The notes under the pieces were generated by a model. It did no database searches, was not told where the DNA came from, and saw nothing but the letters and a program-made list of their open reading frames with translations. DNA of 64,000 nt from Magnetaquicoccus sp039908525 (GTDB lineage: Bacteria > Pseudomonadota > Magnetococcia > Magnetococcales > Magnetaquicoccaceae): NCBI GenBank assembly GCA_039908525.1, contig JAMOAY010000011.1:1-64000 (forward strand), written 5' to 3'. The stretch's first letter is position 1, and every line of letters starts with the position of its first letter. The position numbers were made by a program, and so were the translations under genes. This document shows, one piece after another, positions 1 through 8,226 of this stretch.

Positions 1-163
1 TGGCTTCGGCGACATAGTGCCGCATGATCCGCCACAGGCGGGTGTCTTGCACGCCAAGGAGTTTGGCTACCTGCGCCACAGGCATCTCCCGGACCATCAC
101 CATGATCAGTGCCTCAAACGATTCCCCCCACCCCTGCAACTGATCTGCATGACACTCCGTTTC
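1..163 (-). pseudogene. ISL3-family transposase fragment, cut by the window edge
   Basis: Read on the minus strand, the open frame contains FEALIMVMVREMPVAQVAKL followed by a stretch with TRLW and HYVAEA. This matches the helix-turn-helix region in the middle of ISL3-family transposases, which typically read FEALV..MP...VA..G..DTRLW...HYV. The frame stays open to base 1, so the DDE catalytic part would lie outside the window. The N-terminal zinc-binding region expected upstream (towards higher coordinates) is not there: resemblance to the family stops near base 140, and a stop codon lies in frame at 278-280. I read it as a 5'-truncated insertion-sequence remnant. The family call is from motif memory, not a search. 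Confidence 0.6.
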
Positions 164-198
164 GCTCCTGGCGGACACACGACAACCCGGCGGATGCA

Positions 199-432
199 AT
201 GCACTGGTACAATGCCCGTGCCAATGGGATGCTGGCGTTTGTCTGCTGCGCCTTGAGACAGTGGGACGAACAAGTGTTTAGGCTGGCATCGAAGAACACA
301 GAATCTTTGCCAAGATTTGAGATGGACCATTCCGAGGTGACTGGACTGATCGAGGTTCTTGGTGCGATCGGAAAGGCTCTTGACCTTGCCAAGAACGCTG
401 CCAGGGCCATCGAGAAGGGGGAGCGGCAATGA
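199..432 (+). CDS. Small hypothetical protein (77 aa), doubtful
   Basis: An open frame starting at an internal ATG gives a 77-residue product with an amphipathic, Ala/Lys-rich C-terminal half (LGAIGKALDLAKNAARAIEK). I recognise no family. No convincing ribosome binding site precedes the ATG, and the frame opens further upstream across the transposase fragment, so the start is uncertain. It lies between a transposase remnant and other accessory debris, which suits a relic of a mobile element. It may be spurious. Confidence 0.25.
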   Translation: MHWYNARANGMLAFVCCALRQWDEQVFRLASKNTESLPRFEMDHSEVTGLIEVLGAIGKALDLAKNAARAIEKGERQ

Positions 433-575
433 GACGCGTATGCACTACATAGCCAACCTGCTGGGTTTGGAACAGGCCAGACGGTTCCAGGGGTGATCCC
501 CGCCAGGAAGAGGATTGCTTGAAACCCCGGTTTGGGGGATTCAACTGCTGCCAAGGACGGCGGCACCCTCCCCAA

Positions 576-854
576 TCAAGCTGCCGGCGGGAACCCCCGC
601 ATGCGCCACCTTTGAGGGGCACGGGAGCGGAGACGGTTGAATTGCCGTCTGGCTCTGTCCCTGGCCAGAATGCGTTCCCGCAGTCTCTTGGCGTCCATGT
701 CGAGAACGAAGGCCACCCACTGAAACGAGCCGATATCATCCCCCGGAGTCTTGAGCCACTCCATGGCACCGCCACGTTCGGCAGCGTCGTCAAGATCCTC
801 GATTGCCCGAGTCAAGACAGCTGCCCACAACGTGACTTCAGGTTGATCGGCCAT
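576..854 (-). CDS. Small accessory protein, paralogue of the gene at 25175-25387
   Basis: A 92-residue protein whose ATG is preceded by a good ribosome binding site (GGGGAAGGAATC then ATG). Its first 60 residues align with the 70-residue protein at 25175: both carry E(V/I)xLWA(A/S)V near the N-terminus, then A(I/L)xDLD, an A..WL segment, and GSF before a Leu/Asp-rich helix. From memory, such short proteins occur in phage- and plasmid-derived regions of proteobacteria, but I cannot name a function. The C-terminus is Arg-rich (RDRARRQFNRLRSRAPQR), which the paralogue lacks. Its setting beside an ISL3 fragment and a ParB-like fragment supports an accessory origin. Confidence 0.55.
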   Translation of the reverse strand: MADQPEVTLWAAVLTRAIEDLDDAAERGGAMEWLKTPGDDIGSFQWVAFVLDMDAKRLRERILARDRARRQFNRLRSRAPQRWRMRGFPPAA

Positions 855-1034
855 GATTCCTTCCCCTGGTTGGCATTTGGCCACAGGGTAGCCTGTCCAG
901 CTGTTCAAACCAAGCAGGAAGACGGAAACAGCCCCACAGGACGCACGGAGAGCCACTTTACCGGCCATGGTGGTACATTGCTTTCCAGAGACGAAACGCC
1001 GTCAGAATCGCGTACAGTGGGTTTTCCTGATCGG

Positions 1035-1358
1035 ATGGACTTCACCCCCTCCGAGCGGGTGGCGATTGGCCGGGCGGTTGAAGAGTTTTTGGGGAACAGG
1101 TGGGGGCAGCGGACGGACTTGGCCGGCTCAGAACTTCCCAAAAATTTTGGGGAAGTGAAGCCCGGCAAGGAAACCGCCGAACTCGCCGCCCAAAAAGCCG
1201 GCTTCAACAACCCAGAGACCTATCGCCAAGCCAAGGCTGTCGTAGCCAATGGCACCCCTGAGCTGGTGGAGGCGATGGATCGAGGGGAGGTGGCTGCTGG
1301 GATGGTTCCACTTGGCAGGGAGGTGGTGGCGGTCACCGACAGCCAACCAGGATGGTGA
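1035..1358 (+). pseudogene. ParB-like protein fragment (107 aa)
   Basis: The product begins MDFTPSERVAIGRAVEE and continues with a segment containing AAQKAGFNNPETYRQAK and NGTPELVEAMDRGEV. In proteins I remember from phages and plasmids, this series (SERVAIG, G..TD, A...GF.....Y..A..V...G.PELVEAMD.GE) forms the middle of ParB/Spo0J-like proteins, after the ParB N-terminal nuclease-like domain. Here that domain is absent upstream, and the C-terminal part stops soon after the motif. It is therefore best read as a truncated remnant, though a short stand-alone gene is possible. The frame is open further upstream without similarity. Confidence 0.45.
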
Positions 1359-1506
1359 TTGATCACACGGGCCGTCTGCCACGGGTGCCTGTTCCTGGGG
1401 GGGAACGGTGGGGATGGGTGGCTTCCTGGAGGGGATAGTTCCGGGGAGCGGTGGACATGCCGCTGATTGCTGGATTTTCCCCAACTGCTTACTGGCTGCT
1501 TACTGG

Positions 1507-1535
1507 AACAAAAACGGCCACCTTATGAGTGGCCG
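1507..1535 (-). terminator. Rho-independent terminator of the tRNA pair
   Basis: On the minus strand a perfect 7-bp stem (CGGCCAC pairing with GTGGCCG, loop of seven) is followed by five T residues, 18 bases beyond the CCA end of tRNA-Val. It fits termination of the tRNA transcript. Confidence 0.75.
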
Positions 1536-1552
1536 CAAGTGTTTGTTTTTAA

Positions 1553-1627
<75 letters not shown>

Positions 1628-1643
1628 CAAGTGATTGTTTGTT

Positions 1644-1719
1644 TGGTGAGCCGTGCTGGAGTCGAACCAGCGACCCGCAGATTAAAAGTCTGCTGCTCTG
1701 CCAACTGAGCTAACGGCCC
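1644..1719 (-). tRNA. tRNA-Lys(TTT)
   Basis: A 76-nt cloverleaf: acceptor GGGCCGT pairs with ACGGCTC (one G-U), D arm GCTCAGTTGGCAGAGC, anticodon stem CAGA/TCTG around loop CTTTTAA (anticodon TTT), and T arm with GTTCGACTC. CCA is encoded. It is the first gene of a two-tRNA unit with tRNA-Val. Confidence 0.96.
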
Positions 1720-1755
1720 ATCTCGAAACGCCCCCGCCCGGCAAGCGAAGCGGGG

Positions 1756-1784
1756 AATATATACCCAGCCGACCGAAAAGAAAA
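1756..1784 (-). promoter_or_regulatory. Candidate promoter for the tRNA pair
   Basis: On the minus strand, TATATT (1756-1761) sits 17 bases after a poor -35 match TTTTCT (1779-1784), with a GC-rich discriminator just downstream, as is common for stable RNA promoters. It lies between iscX and tRNA-Lys. Read-through from the isc operon is the alternative. Confidence 0.35.
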
Positions 1785-1818
1785 GCATCCACGGGGGCGA
1801 GGCCAAACTTTTTCCTCT

Positions 1819-2004
1819 TCAGTCCCGCTCATCCAGCCAGGCCATCTGGATGGCCTCCAGGATCTTCTCGTTGCAACGTTCCATTCTGTCATCAAAACCA
1901 GGAAGTTCCATAACCCACTGCATCAAATCGGTAAACCGCACCGACAGAGGTTCCATTTCCGGCTTGGTATCCACCAGAGCAAACGCAATCTCCTGCACAT
2001 GCAT
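1819..2004 (-). CDS. iscX: IscX, small Fe-S assembly accessory protein
   Basis: A 61-residue acidic protein with the IscX (YfhJ) pattern: an IA.AL.D..P...P..VRFTDL-type core and C-terminal ILEAIQMAWLDERD, very close to the family ending EAIQ..W.DE.D. IscX binds the desulfurase IscS and iron and adjusts the rate of cluster assembly. It is the last gene of the isc operon, 20 bases after the ferredoxin gene, which is its classical position. Length matches the family (about 66 aa). Confidence 0.93.
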   Translation of the reverse strand: MHVQEIAFALVDTKPEMEPLSVRFTDLMQWVMELPGFDDRMERCNEKILEAIQMAWLDERD

Positions 2005-2024
2005 GACAGATCCGACACACCAGA

Positions 2025-2363
2025 CTATTTTCTGGCCTTTTTATCCACCTTCATGTTGACAGAATATTCCGGAACCGTGACCTGCAAACCGTCCAGAGCC
2101 TCTTGCATCACGACCTGACAACCCAGCCGGCTGGTCGAGGTCAAGCCAAAGGCCATATCCAACAGATCTTCCTCCTCCTCCGACATCTCCTTGAGCATTT
2201 CATACCACTCGGGTGCCACAATGACATGACACGTGGAACAGGCCAAAGAACCCTCGCACGCCCCTTCCAACGGAATGTCATACAGATGGGCAGCTTCCAA
2301 CAGGGTCGTGCCGGCCTCCACCTCCACCGTCTGGTTCATGGGCAAAAAGGTGACTTTGGGCAT
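2025..2363 (-). CDS. fdx: ISC-type [2Fe-2S] ferredoxin
   Basis: A 112-residue ferredoxin of the ISC (adrenodoxin-like) type. It has the cluster ligands C-x5-C-x2-C in CEGSLACSTC and a fourth Cys in SRLGCQ, plus the acidic stretch EMSEEEEDLLD typical of the group. It supplies electrons for cluster assembly on IscU. I chose the ATG at 2363 (MPKVTF), since GAGGGAG lies about 11 bases upstream; a GTG at 2375 would add four residues. It follows hscA closely, as in other isc operons. Confidence 0.95.
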   Translation of the reverse strand: MPKVTFLPMNQTVEVEAGTTLLEAAHLYDIPLEGACEGSLACSTCHVIVAPEWYEMLKEMSEEEEDLLDMAFGLTSTSRLGCQVVMQEALDGLQVTVPEYSVNMKVDKKARK

Positions 2364-2379
2364 CTTGCCAACCACTCCC

Positions 2380-4311
2380 TCAAGAAAAATCGGCGATATG
2401 ACGACCGGTCATCGCGGCCTGAACGCTGCGGTCCATGCGTCTCTGGGCGAAAAAAGTTGTCTGCTGGTCCAGTTGTGCCATCCTTTGGCCGATCAACGTT
2501 TCATCCTCTCCCTGGACAGCCTGCCGCAGCTGCTCGGCCACCGTTCGAACCCGCTGGGTCTCCTGCTCAGTCAACAGATCCCCATCGCGGCGCAGCGCAG
2601 CCTCAACCGCATTCAATACCCGCTCCGCATCCACCCGTGCCTCGTGCAACTGCCGGGCACGCAGGTCCAGTTCACCGTATGACAGGGCATCACGCAACAT
2701 CTGTTCAACCTGTCCATCGCTCAACCCGTAGGAGGGCTTGACCGCCACCGACTGCTCCACGCCGGTGGTCTCCTCCCTGGCCGAGACCGTCAGCAGTCCA
2801 TCGGCATCCACATGGAAGGTCACCCGAATCCGTGCGGCACCCGCCACCATCGGCGGTATGCCACGCAGTTCAAAGCGCGCCAACGACCGACACTGACTGA
2901 CCAACTCCCTCTCCCCTTGTACCACATGGATGGCCATGGCGGTCTGGCCATCCTTGAAAGTGGTAAAATCCTGCGCCCTGGCCGTGGGAATGGGAGTATT
3001 GCGGGGGATGATCTTCTCCGCCAACTCCCCCATGGTCTCCAAACCCAAAGAAAGGGGTGTCACATCCAGCAACAACAGCTCCGTTTCCCCATTGCCCGCC
3101 AACAGATCCGCCTGATGCGCTGCCCCCAGCGCCACCACTTGATCGGGATCCAGGTCGCACAACGGCTGGCAATGAAACAGTTGACCGACAAAACGCCGCA
3201 CCAGTGGTACCCGGGTAGAGCCCCCCACCAACACCACACCCTGCAGGGAAGCCGCCGTCAAACCGGCATCCTTCAAAGCCCGGCGACAGGCCACTCCGGT
3301 GCTGCTGACCAGGTCGCCAATCCAACTTTCAAACTGCGATCTCGAAATGGTGCGATGCAACACCTCACCCCCCGGCAAAGGCAACCGCACATCCACCCAT
3401 TCAACCGATGACAACTGCTCCTTCACCCGTCGCGCTTCCTGTCGACAAAGCTGCAACAGATGGGGATCAGGCTGGGCAATGGCCGCCTCCTGCAAAAGGT
3501 AGGAGACCACACACTGATCAAAATCATCGCCACCCAGACGGGAGTTGCCGCCGGTCGACAATACCTGAAACACCCCCTCGTTGAGCCGCAAAATGGAGAT
3601 GTCGAACGTCCCCCCCCCCAGATCATAGATGGCAAACAAACCCTGCCGCCCCTCGGACTCCTGAAAGGCGTCCAAGCCATAGGCCAACGCAGCAGCCGTC
3701 GGCTCGTTGACCAAACGCAACACCTCAAGACCCGCCAGACGGGCCGCATCCTTGGTGGCCTGCCGTTGTGCGTCGTCGAAGTAGGCCGGTACCGTCACCA
3801 CCACGCCATACAGGGCTCCCCCCAGAGCATCTTCCGCACGGCGTTTCAGGCTTTTAAGGATTTCTGCCGAGACCTCGACCGGAGAAAGAGCGCGGGCATC
3901 CAGGGCAATCTCTACCATCCCACCCTCGCCATCCCGCAACTGCAACGGGGTCTGACTCCCCTCCTCCGTGCGCATCAACTCCGCCAATCCACGCCCCATC
4001 AACCGCTTGACGGAACTGACCGTCCTCTGTGGGTGCTGCAAGGCTTGCTCCTGGGCGGCGAACCCCACCAGAACAGAGCCATCCACAGCGTAGTGAACGA
4101 CAGAAGGCAACGCCACGCGCCCCGTCGCATCGGGAATGCAGGCCGGTCTACCCTCCAGGGTGATGGCCGCCACCAGGGAAAAGGTGGTGCCCAGATCGAT
4201 ACCTGCCACCCGCCGGCGTTTTCCAGGAAGTCCCCCATCCCCCCCAGACAGATCGACCTCGTGCGGTTTGCGGGATTGACCTGGCTCGGCAATGTCCAGT
4301 AGCAGCTCCAT
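2380..4311 (-). CDS. hscA: Fe-S chaperone HscA (Hsp70 family)
   Basis: A 643-residue Hsp70 that with HscB drives cluster release from IscU. The ATPase domain begins GIDLGTTFSLVA near residue 37 and carries DLGGGTFD and the GGSTRVP motif; the C-terminal substrate-binding domain follows from about residue 410. The N-terminus MELLLDIAEPGQS resembles the HscA start (LLQISEPGQS). It is slightly longer than E. coli HscA (616 aa), mainly from about 15 extra residues before the ATPase domain. It starts six bases after the hscB stop codon and is followed by fdx, so the module is co-transcribed. Confidence 0.97.
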   Translation of the reverse strand: MELLLDIAEPGQSRKPHEVDLSGGDGGLPGKRRRVAGIDLGTTFSLVAAITLEGRPACIPDATGRVALPSVVHYAVDGSVLVGFAAQEQALQHPQRTVSSVKRLMGRGLAELMRTEEGSQTPLQLRDGEGGMVEIALDARALSPVEVSAEILKSLKRRAEDALGGALYGVVVTVPAYFDDAQRQATKDAARLAGLEVLRLVNEPTAAALAYGLDAFQESEGRQGLFAIYDLGGGTFDISILRLNEGVFQVLSTGGNSRLGGDDFDQCVVSYLLQEAAIAQPDPHLLQLCRQEARRVKEQLSSVEWVDVRLPLPGGEVLHRTISRSQFESWIGDLVSSTGVACRRALKDAGLTAASLQGVVLVGGSTRVPLVRRFVGQLFHCQPLCDLDPDQVVALGAAHQADLLAGNGETELLLLDVTPLSLGLETMGELAEKIIPRNTPIPTARAQDFTTFKDGQTAMAIHVVQGERELVSQCRSLARFELRGIPPMVAGAARIRVTFHVDADGLLTVSAREETTGVEQSVAVKPSYGLSDGQVEQMLRDALSYGELDLRARQLHEARVDAERVLNAVEAALRRDGDLLTEQETQRVRTVAEQLRQAVQGEDETLIGQRMAQLDQQTTFFAQRRMDRSVQAAMTGRHIADFS

Positions 4312-4317
4312 CTTCCG

Positions 4318-4986
4318 TCACACCTCGCCCGCAAAAATTTTCTCTTCCGCCGCTTCCAACGCCTCCATAAAACGGCGGTGATACCGCAGGTGGTGGTTGG
4401 TCTGTGCAATCTGCGACCACACCACCGCATCACCCGCAGAGAGGCCGCGCACAAACAGGTGCGCCAAGGTCTCCTCATCCTGCTGCAAGCACCGCTCGGC
4501 TTGGCCGCGCAAGCTCGCAAGCTGGTCAACCGCACCGCGTGAGGCCAAGTCCACCGCCTCCAAGGCCTCCCTTTGTTCCATGACCTCCATCAACAGAGAG
4601 GGGTCCGGGGGTTCCCCCTGCCCCCCTGAGGACGAAGGATGACCCAACATCCCCAGCAGGTACTCACTGCGGAGCAGGGGATCCCGAAGCGTTTGATAGG
4701 CCCGGTTGAGCCGCGTGACATGCTCCAAGGACAACCGCCGCTCCGTGGCACCCCGAGCGGCATAACGGTCAGGATGAAACAGTTTCTGTAATTTCTGATA
4801 CAAGATTTCCAACCGTTCAGCTATTACTGTAAATCCAACAGGTAGATCAAACAGTTGAAAATAATCCAGGTTCAGATCAGGCGGCTGGATCGCCTGACAG
4901 GTGGGACAGAAGGCAAACCCACCCACCGGCCCCCGACAGGACCAGCAGCTTCTTCCAGCAACAACGGCACTGTCCAGATTTTCCAC
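4318..4986 (-). CDS. hscB: Co-chaperone HscB with N-terminal four-cysteine motif
   Basis: A 222-residue J-domain co-chaperone for HscA. The J domain begins LDYFQLFDLP, contains the HPD motif (KLFHPDRYA), and is followed by the helical C-terminal domain that binds IscU. The start is a GTG (4984-4986) eight bases after iscA; purine-rich GAAGGGG lies very close to it. Unusually for bacteria, the protein opens with CWSC...FCPTC, a CxxC-x9-CxxC motif, just before the J domain. Human HSCB carries the same kind of tetracysteine motif at the same place. E. coli HscB (171 aa) has none. The loop after YLLGMLGHP is Ser/Gly/Pro-rich. Confidence 0.93.
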   Translation of the reverse strand: MENLDSAVVAGRSCWSCRGPVGGFAFCPTCQAIQPPDLNLDYFQLFDLPVGFTVIAERLEILYQKLQKLFHPDRYAARGATERRLSLEHVTRLNRAYQTLRDPLLRSEYLLGMLGHPSSSGGQGEPPDPSLLMEVMEQREALEAVDLASRGAVDQLASLRGQAERCLQQDEETLAHLFVRGLSAGDAVVWSQIAQTNHHLRYHRRFMEALEAAEEKIFAGEV

Positions 4987-4993
4987 CCCCTTC

Positions 4994-5320
4994 TCAGACT
5001 GTGAACGACTCACCGCACCCACACTGCCCCTTGACCTGAGGGTTGATAAACTTGAAGCCGGCCTTAAAAGGGCTGGACTCATAGTCCACCTCCGTGCCCT
5101 CCAAAGCCAACAAAGATTTGCCATCCACCACGACGCGTACACCGTGGCTTTCAAACACCTGGTCCGACGCCTCAATGGAGTCGGTGTATTCCAGTTTGTA
5201 GGAAAGCCCCGAGCAACCGGACGTGGTTACCCCGATACGCACCGCTGCATCGGGAGTACCCCGCTTCGCCAACATCTGCCGGGCTCTGTCCGCCGCCCGC
5301 TCCGTCATGCCAACACCCAT
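4994..5320 (-). CDS. iscA: A-type Fe-S carrier IscA
   Basis: A 108-residue A-type carrier with the three conserved cysteines: SGCSGL near residue 36 and CGCGESF at the C-terminus. It passes clusters or iron to target apoproteins. The ATG at 5320 is preceded by AAGGGAGGG at good spacing; an in-frame GTG lies just before it and a further ATG at 5308. The product is close to the family length (107 aa). It sits between iscU and hscB, which is the canonical order. Confidence 0.95.
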   Translation of the reverse strand: MGVGMTERAADRARQMLAKRGTPDAAVRIGVTTSGCSGLSYKLEYTDSIEASDQVFESHGVRVVVDGKSLLALEGTEVDYESSPFKAGFKFINPQVKGQCGCGESFTV

Positions 5321-5344
5321 CACAAACCCTCCCTTGTCCCTGAA

Positions 5345-5734
5345 CTAGCCCAGACTTTTCTGCTTCTTGCGATAATCGGACACCGCCGTCTTGATGGCAT
5401 CCTCCGCCAACACCGAGCAGTGAATCTTGACAGGGGGCAGGGCCAGTTCCTCTGCAACCTGCTGATTCTTGATCATCAACGCCTCATCCAGACTCTTGCC
5501 TTTGAGCCACTCGGTGACCAATGACGAAGAGGCAATGGCCGAACCACAGCCAAACGTCTTGAACTTTGCATCGGCGATCACCCCCTGATCATCGACCCGA
5601 ATCTGCAGCTTCATCACATCCCCACAGGCCGGGGCGCCCACCATGCCGGTACCCACACTGGGATCGTCCTTGTCCAGACTGCCGACATTACGGGGATTTT
5701 CATAATGATCCAATACACGTTCATTGTATGCCAT
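5345..5734 (-). CDS. iscU: Fe-S scaffold protein IscU
   Basis: A 129-residue scaffold on which [2Fe-2S] and [4Fe-4S] clusters are built. The three ligand cysteines are visible: GAPACGD near residue 37, FGCGSAIASS near 63 and IHCSVLAEDAI near 106. The segment LPPVKIHC contains the HscA-recognised LPPVK motif. Length equals that of E. coli IscU (128 aa). It follows iscS directly in the operon. Confidence 0.97.
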   Translation of the reverse strand: MAYNERVLDHYENPRNVGSLDKDDPSVGTGMVGAPACGDVMKLQIRVDDQGVIADAKFKTFGCGSAIASSSLVTEWLKGKSLDEALMIKNQQVAEELALPPVKIHCSVLAEDAIKTAVSDYRKKQKSLG

Positions 5735-5803
5735 GATCCTGCTCCTTGCTGAATCTGTGATATCGTGGAGGGTCTGCCCCTGGACCCGTTATGGATAAAA
5801 ACG

Positions 5804-7015
5804 TCAGTGCGCATCCCACTGAATGCTGTTGATGTCAATACCCGACTGGGCCATTTCCCACAAGGGAGACATCTCCCGCAAACGGTTGACCGCTTGGACA
5901 ACGGTTTGAACGACAAAGTTCACCTCTTCTGCCGTGGTAAACCGGCCCAAACCGAAACGGATGGAGGTGTGGGCCTGCGCTTCGCTGACCCCCAGCGCCC
6001 GCAGAACATAAGAGGGTTCCAGCGAAGCCGACGTGCAGGCAGAGCCAGAGGAGACAGCCACCTCCTTGATGGCCATCATCAAGGACTCCCCCTCAACATA
6101 ACCAAAAGAGAGATTGAGATTGCCCGGCAACCGCTGTTCCACACTCCCGTTGACCTCGACATGGGTCAACTGAGAGAGAATGCCCTGCAACAACTGCTCG
6201 CGCAAAACCAGTACCCGTTTGTTCTCCTCTGCCATCTCCTGCATGGCCAGTTCACATGCCTTGCCCAGTCCCACCAGCAGCGGAGTGGGCAGCGTACCGG
6301 AACGCATACCCCGTTCGTGCCCTCCCCCGTGGAAAAGAGGCTTCAGGCGCACCCGAGGCCGTCGGCGCACATAAAGAGCGCCCACCCCCTTGGGGCCGTA
6401 CATCTTGTGCCCGGAAATCGAGAGCAGATCAATCTGCATCGCCTCCACATCCAGCGCCATCTTCCCCACCCCTTGGGCGGCATCACAATGGAACAGAACT
6501 TTTTTCTGCCGACACAGTTGCCCAATCTCTGCCAGGGGCTGGATGACGCCAATCTCGTTGTTGCCTGCCATGATGGAGACCAGGATGGTCTGGTCGGTCA
6601 TCGCGGCTTCCAGCGCATCCATCGCCACCAGGCCGTCTTTCTGAACCGGCAGATACGTTACTGTAAACCCATCCGCCTCCAGATGGCGACAGGTATCCAG
6701 GACAGCCTTATGTTCAGTAACAGCTGTAATCAGGTGGCGCCCCTTATCCTGGTAAAACCGGGCAACCCCCTGAATGGCCAAATTGTCCGACTCGGTCGCA
6801 CCAGAGGTAAAAACGATCTCACGGGAGTCTGCGCCCAGCAACCGGGCCACCTGTTCCCGCGCTTTTTCCACCGCCTGCTCCGCCTCCCAACCATAGGCAT
6901 GGGAACGGGAGGCCGGATTGCCAAATTTTTCCACAAACCAGGGCAACATCTCCTCCAGCACCCGCGGATCCATTGGAGTCGTGCCCTGGTAATCCATATA
7001 AATCGGATGTTTCAT
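5804..7015 (-). CDS. iscS: Cysteine desulfurase IscS
   Basis: A 403-residue PLP enzyme that takes sulfur from cysteine for IscU. The start MKHPIYMDYQGTTP, preceded by GAGGTGATGGG, matches family starts. The PLP lysine lies in SGHKMYGPKG, and the catalytic cysteine in SSGSACTSASLEPSY, the IscS-type extended loop. Length matches E. coli IscS (404 aa). This is the classical group I enzyme of the operon; a second, more divergent desulfurase is encoded directly upstream. Confidence 0.97.
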   Translation of the reverse strand: MKHPIYMDYQGTTPMDPRVLEEMLPWFVEKFGNPASRSHAYGWEAEQAVEKAREQVARLLGADSREIVFTSGATESDNLAIQGVARFYQDKGRHLITAVTEHKAVLDTCRHLEADGFTVTYLPVQKDGLVAMDALEAAMTDQTILVSIMAGNNEIGVIQPLAEIGQLCRQKKVLFHCDAAQGVGKMALDVEAMQIDLLSISGHKMYGPKGVGALYVRRRPRVRLKPLFHGGGHERGMRSGTLPTPLLVGLGKACELAMQEMAEENKRVLVLREQLLQGILSQLTHVEVNGSVEQRLPGNLNLSFGYVEGESLMMAIKEVAVSSGSACTSASLEPSYVLRALGVSEAQAHTSIRFGLGRFTTAEEVNFVVQTVVQAVNRLREMSPLWEMAQSGIDINSIQWDAH

Positions 7016-7086
7016 ACCCATCACCTCAATCATCCCATTGCAGTGGTCACGCACTGCTCATCAAGTAGTCTGAATATCAACATGCC

Positions 7087-8226
7087 CTAGGGCTGTAACC
7101 GTTTTATGACCGTTACAAAAGAACGCACAAAGCGCTCTACATCAAGGGAGGTCGTGTTCCACCCCATACTGACCCGCACCATGCTGGCGGCCAGTTCGGC
7201 GGTTACCCCCATGGCCAGGGGCACGTGGGAAGGTTGCCCACGTCCAGAGGCACACGCCGAACCACTGCTGATGGCAATGCCTTCCAGATCCAGATTCATC
7301 ACCACCGTCTCTCCATGAATGCCGGGAACCAACAAGGCGGTGGTATTGGGCAGTCTCTGCTCTGCCGACTGGCCCATCACCAAGGCATCCGGCCGTTCAT
7401 TCTGGATCTGCGACTCCAATTGCTGTTGCAGCCGCCGCAGACGTTTCTGTTCCTCAGCCATGGTATGCTGTGCCAACTCGGCCGCCAGACCCAAACCGAC
7501 AATAGCCGGCACATTTTCTGTACCGGAACGCCGTCCCCGCTCCTGTCCCCCGCCCACCAGCAACGGCTCCAAAAGAAGAGCACTGTCCACCACCAGGGCG
7601 CCAACCCCTTTGGGTCCACCCAATTTGTGGGCGGACAAGGAGAGCATATGCACCGACAGTGCCTCAAAACAGAGCGGAATCTTGCCCACGCTCTGTACCG
7701 CATCCGTATGCACGACAATGCCCGGCACCCTGGCCCGACAGAGTTCAGCGATCTCGGCTACGGGTTGCATGACGCCGGTCTCATTGTTGGCGTGCATGAT
7801 GGACACCAGGCGGGTACTTTCACGCAGGGCAGAACACACATCCTCGGGACGCACCCTGCCATCGGCATCTACCCCCACCACCGTCAACTCCATGCCCCGC
7901 CGTTCCATGCCCGCGCACACCTGCAGGACGGAGGCATGCTCCACGGCACTGGTAATCAGATGGCCGCTGAAATGGTGGCGGGCTGCGCACCCAAACACGG
8001 CCATCACATTGGCCTCGGTGCCGCCACTGGTAAAAATGATCTGACTCTCATGGACCTCCAGCAGGGCCGCCAATCGGCGACGCGCCACGTCCATCCCCTG
8101 CCGGGCGGCACGACCAGCTCCGTGGACCGAAGCGGGATTGCCAAACCGTTCCGAAAAAAACGGCAACATTCCCTCCAGGACCTGTGGGCGCACGACCGAG
8201 GTGGCATTATGATCCAGGTAGACCAT
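7087..8226 (-). CDS. Second NifS/IscS-like cysteine desulfurase
   Basis: A 379-residue PLP-dependent class V aminotransferase of the NifS/IscS group. It has the N-terminal YLDHNATS, the PLP lysine in SAHKLGGPKG, the RSGTEN motif and the cysteine loop SSGSACASGRGQPSH. Its loop differs from IscS (SGRGQPSH in place of TSASLEPS), so it is a paralogue rather than a recent copy. Its ATG overlaps the iscR stop codon by one base, giving tight translational coupling. It may supply sulfur for tRNA thiolation or back up IscS; the sequence does not decide. Confidence 0.92.
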   Translation of the reverse strand: MVYLDHNATSVVRPQVLEGMLPFFSERFGNPASVHGAGRAARQGMDVARRRLAALLEVHESQIIFTSGGTEANVMAVFGCAARHHFSGHLITSAVEHASVLQVCAGMERRGMELTVVGVDADGRVRPEDVCSALRESTRLVSIMHANNETGVMQPVAEIAELCRARVPGIVVHTDAVQSVGKIPLCFEALSVHMLSLSAHKLGGPKGVGALVVDSALLLEPLLVGGGQERGRRSGTENVPAIVGLGLAAELAQHTMAEEQKRLRRLQQQLESQIQNERPDALVMGQSAEQRLPNTTALLVPGIHGETVVMNLDLEGIAISSGSACASGRGQPSHVPLAMGVTAELAASMVRVSMGWNTTSLDVERFVRSFVTVIKRLQP

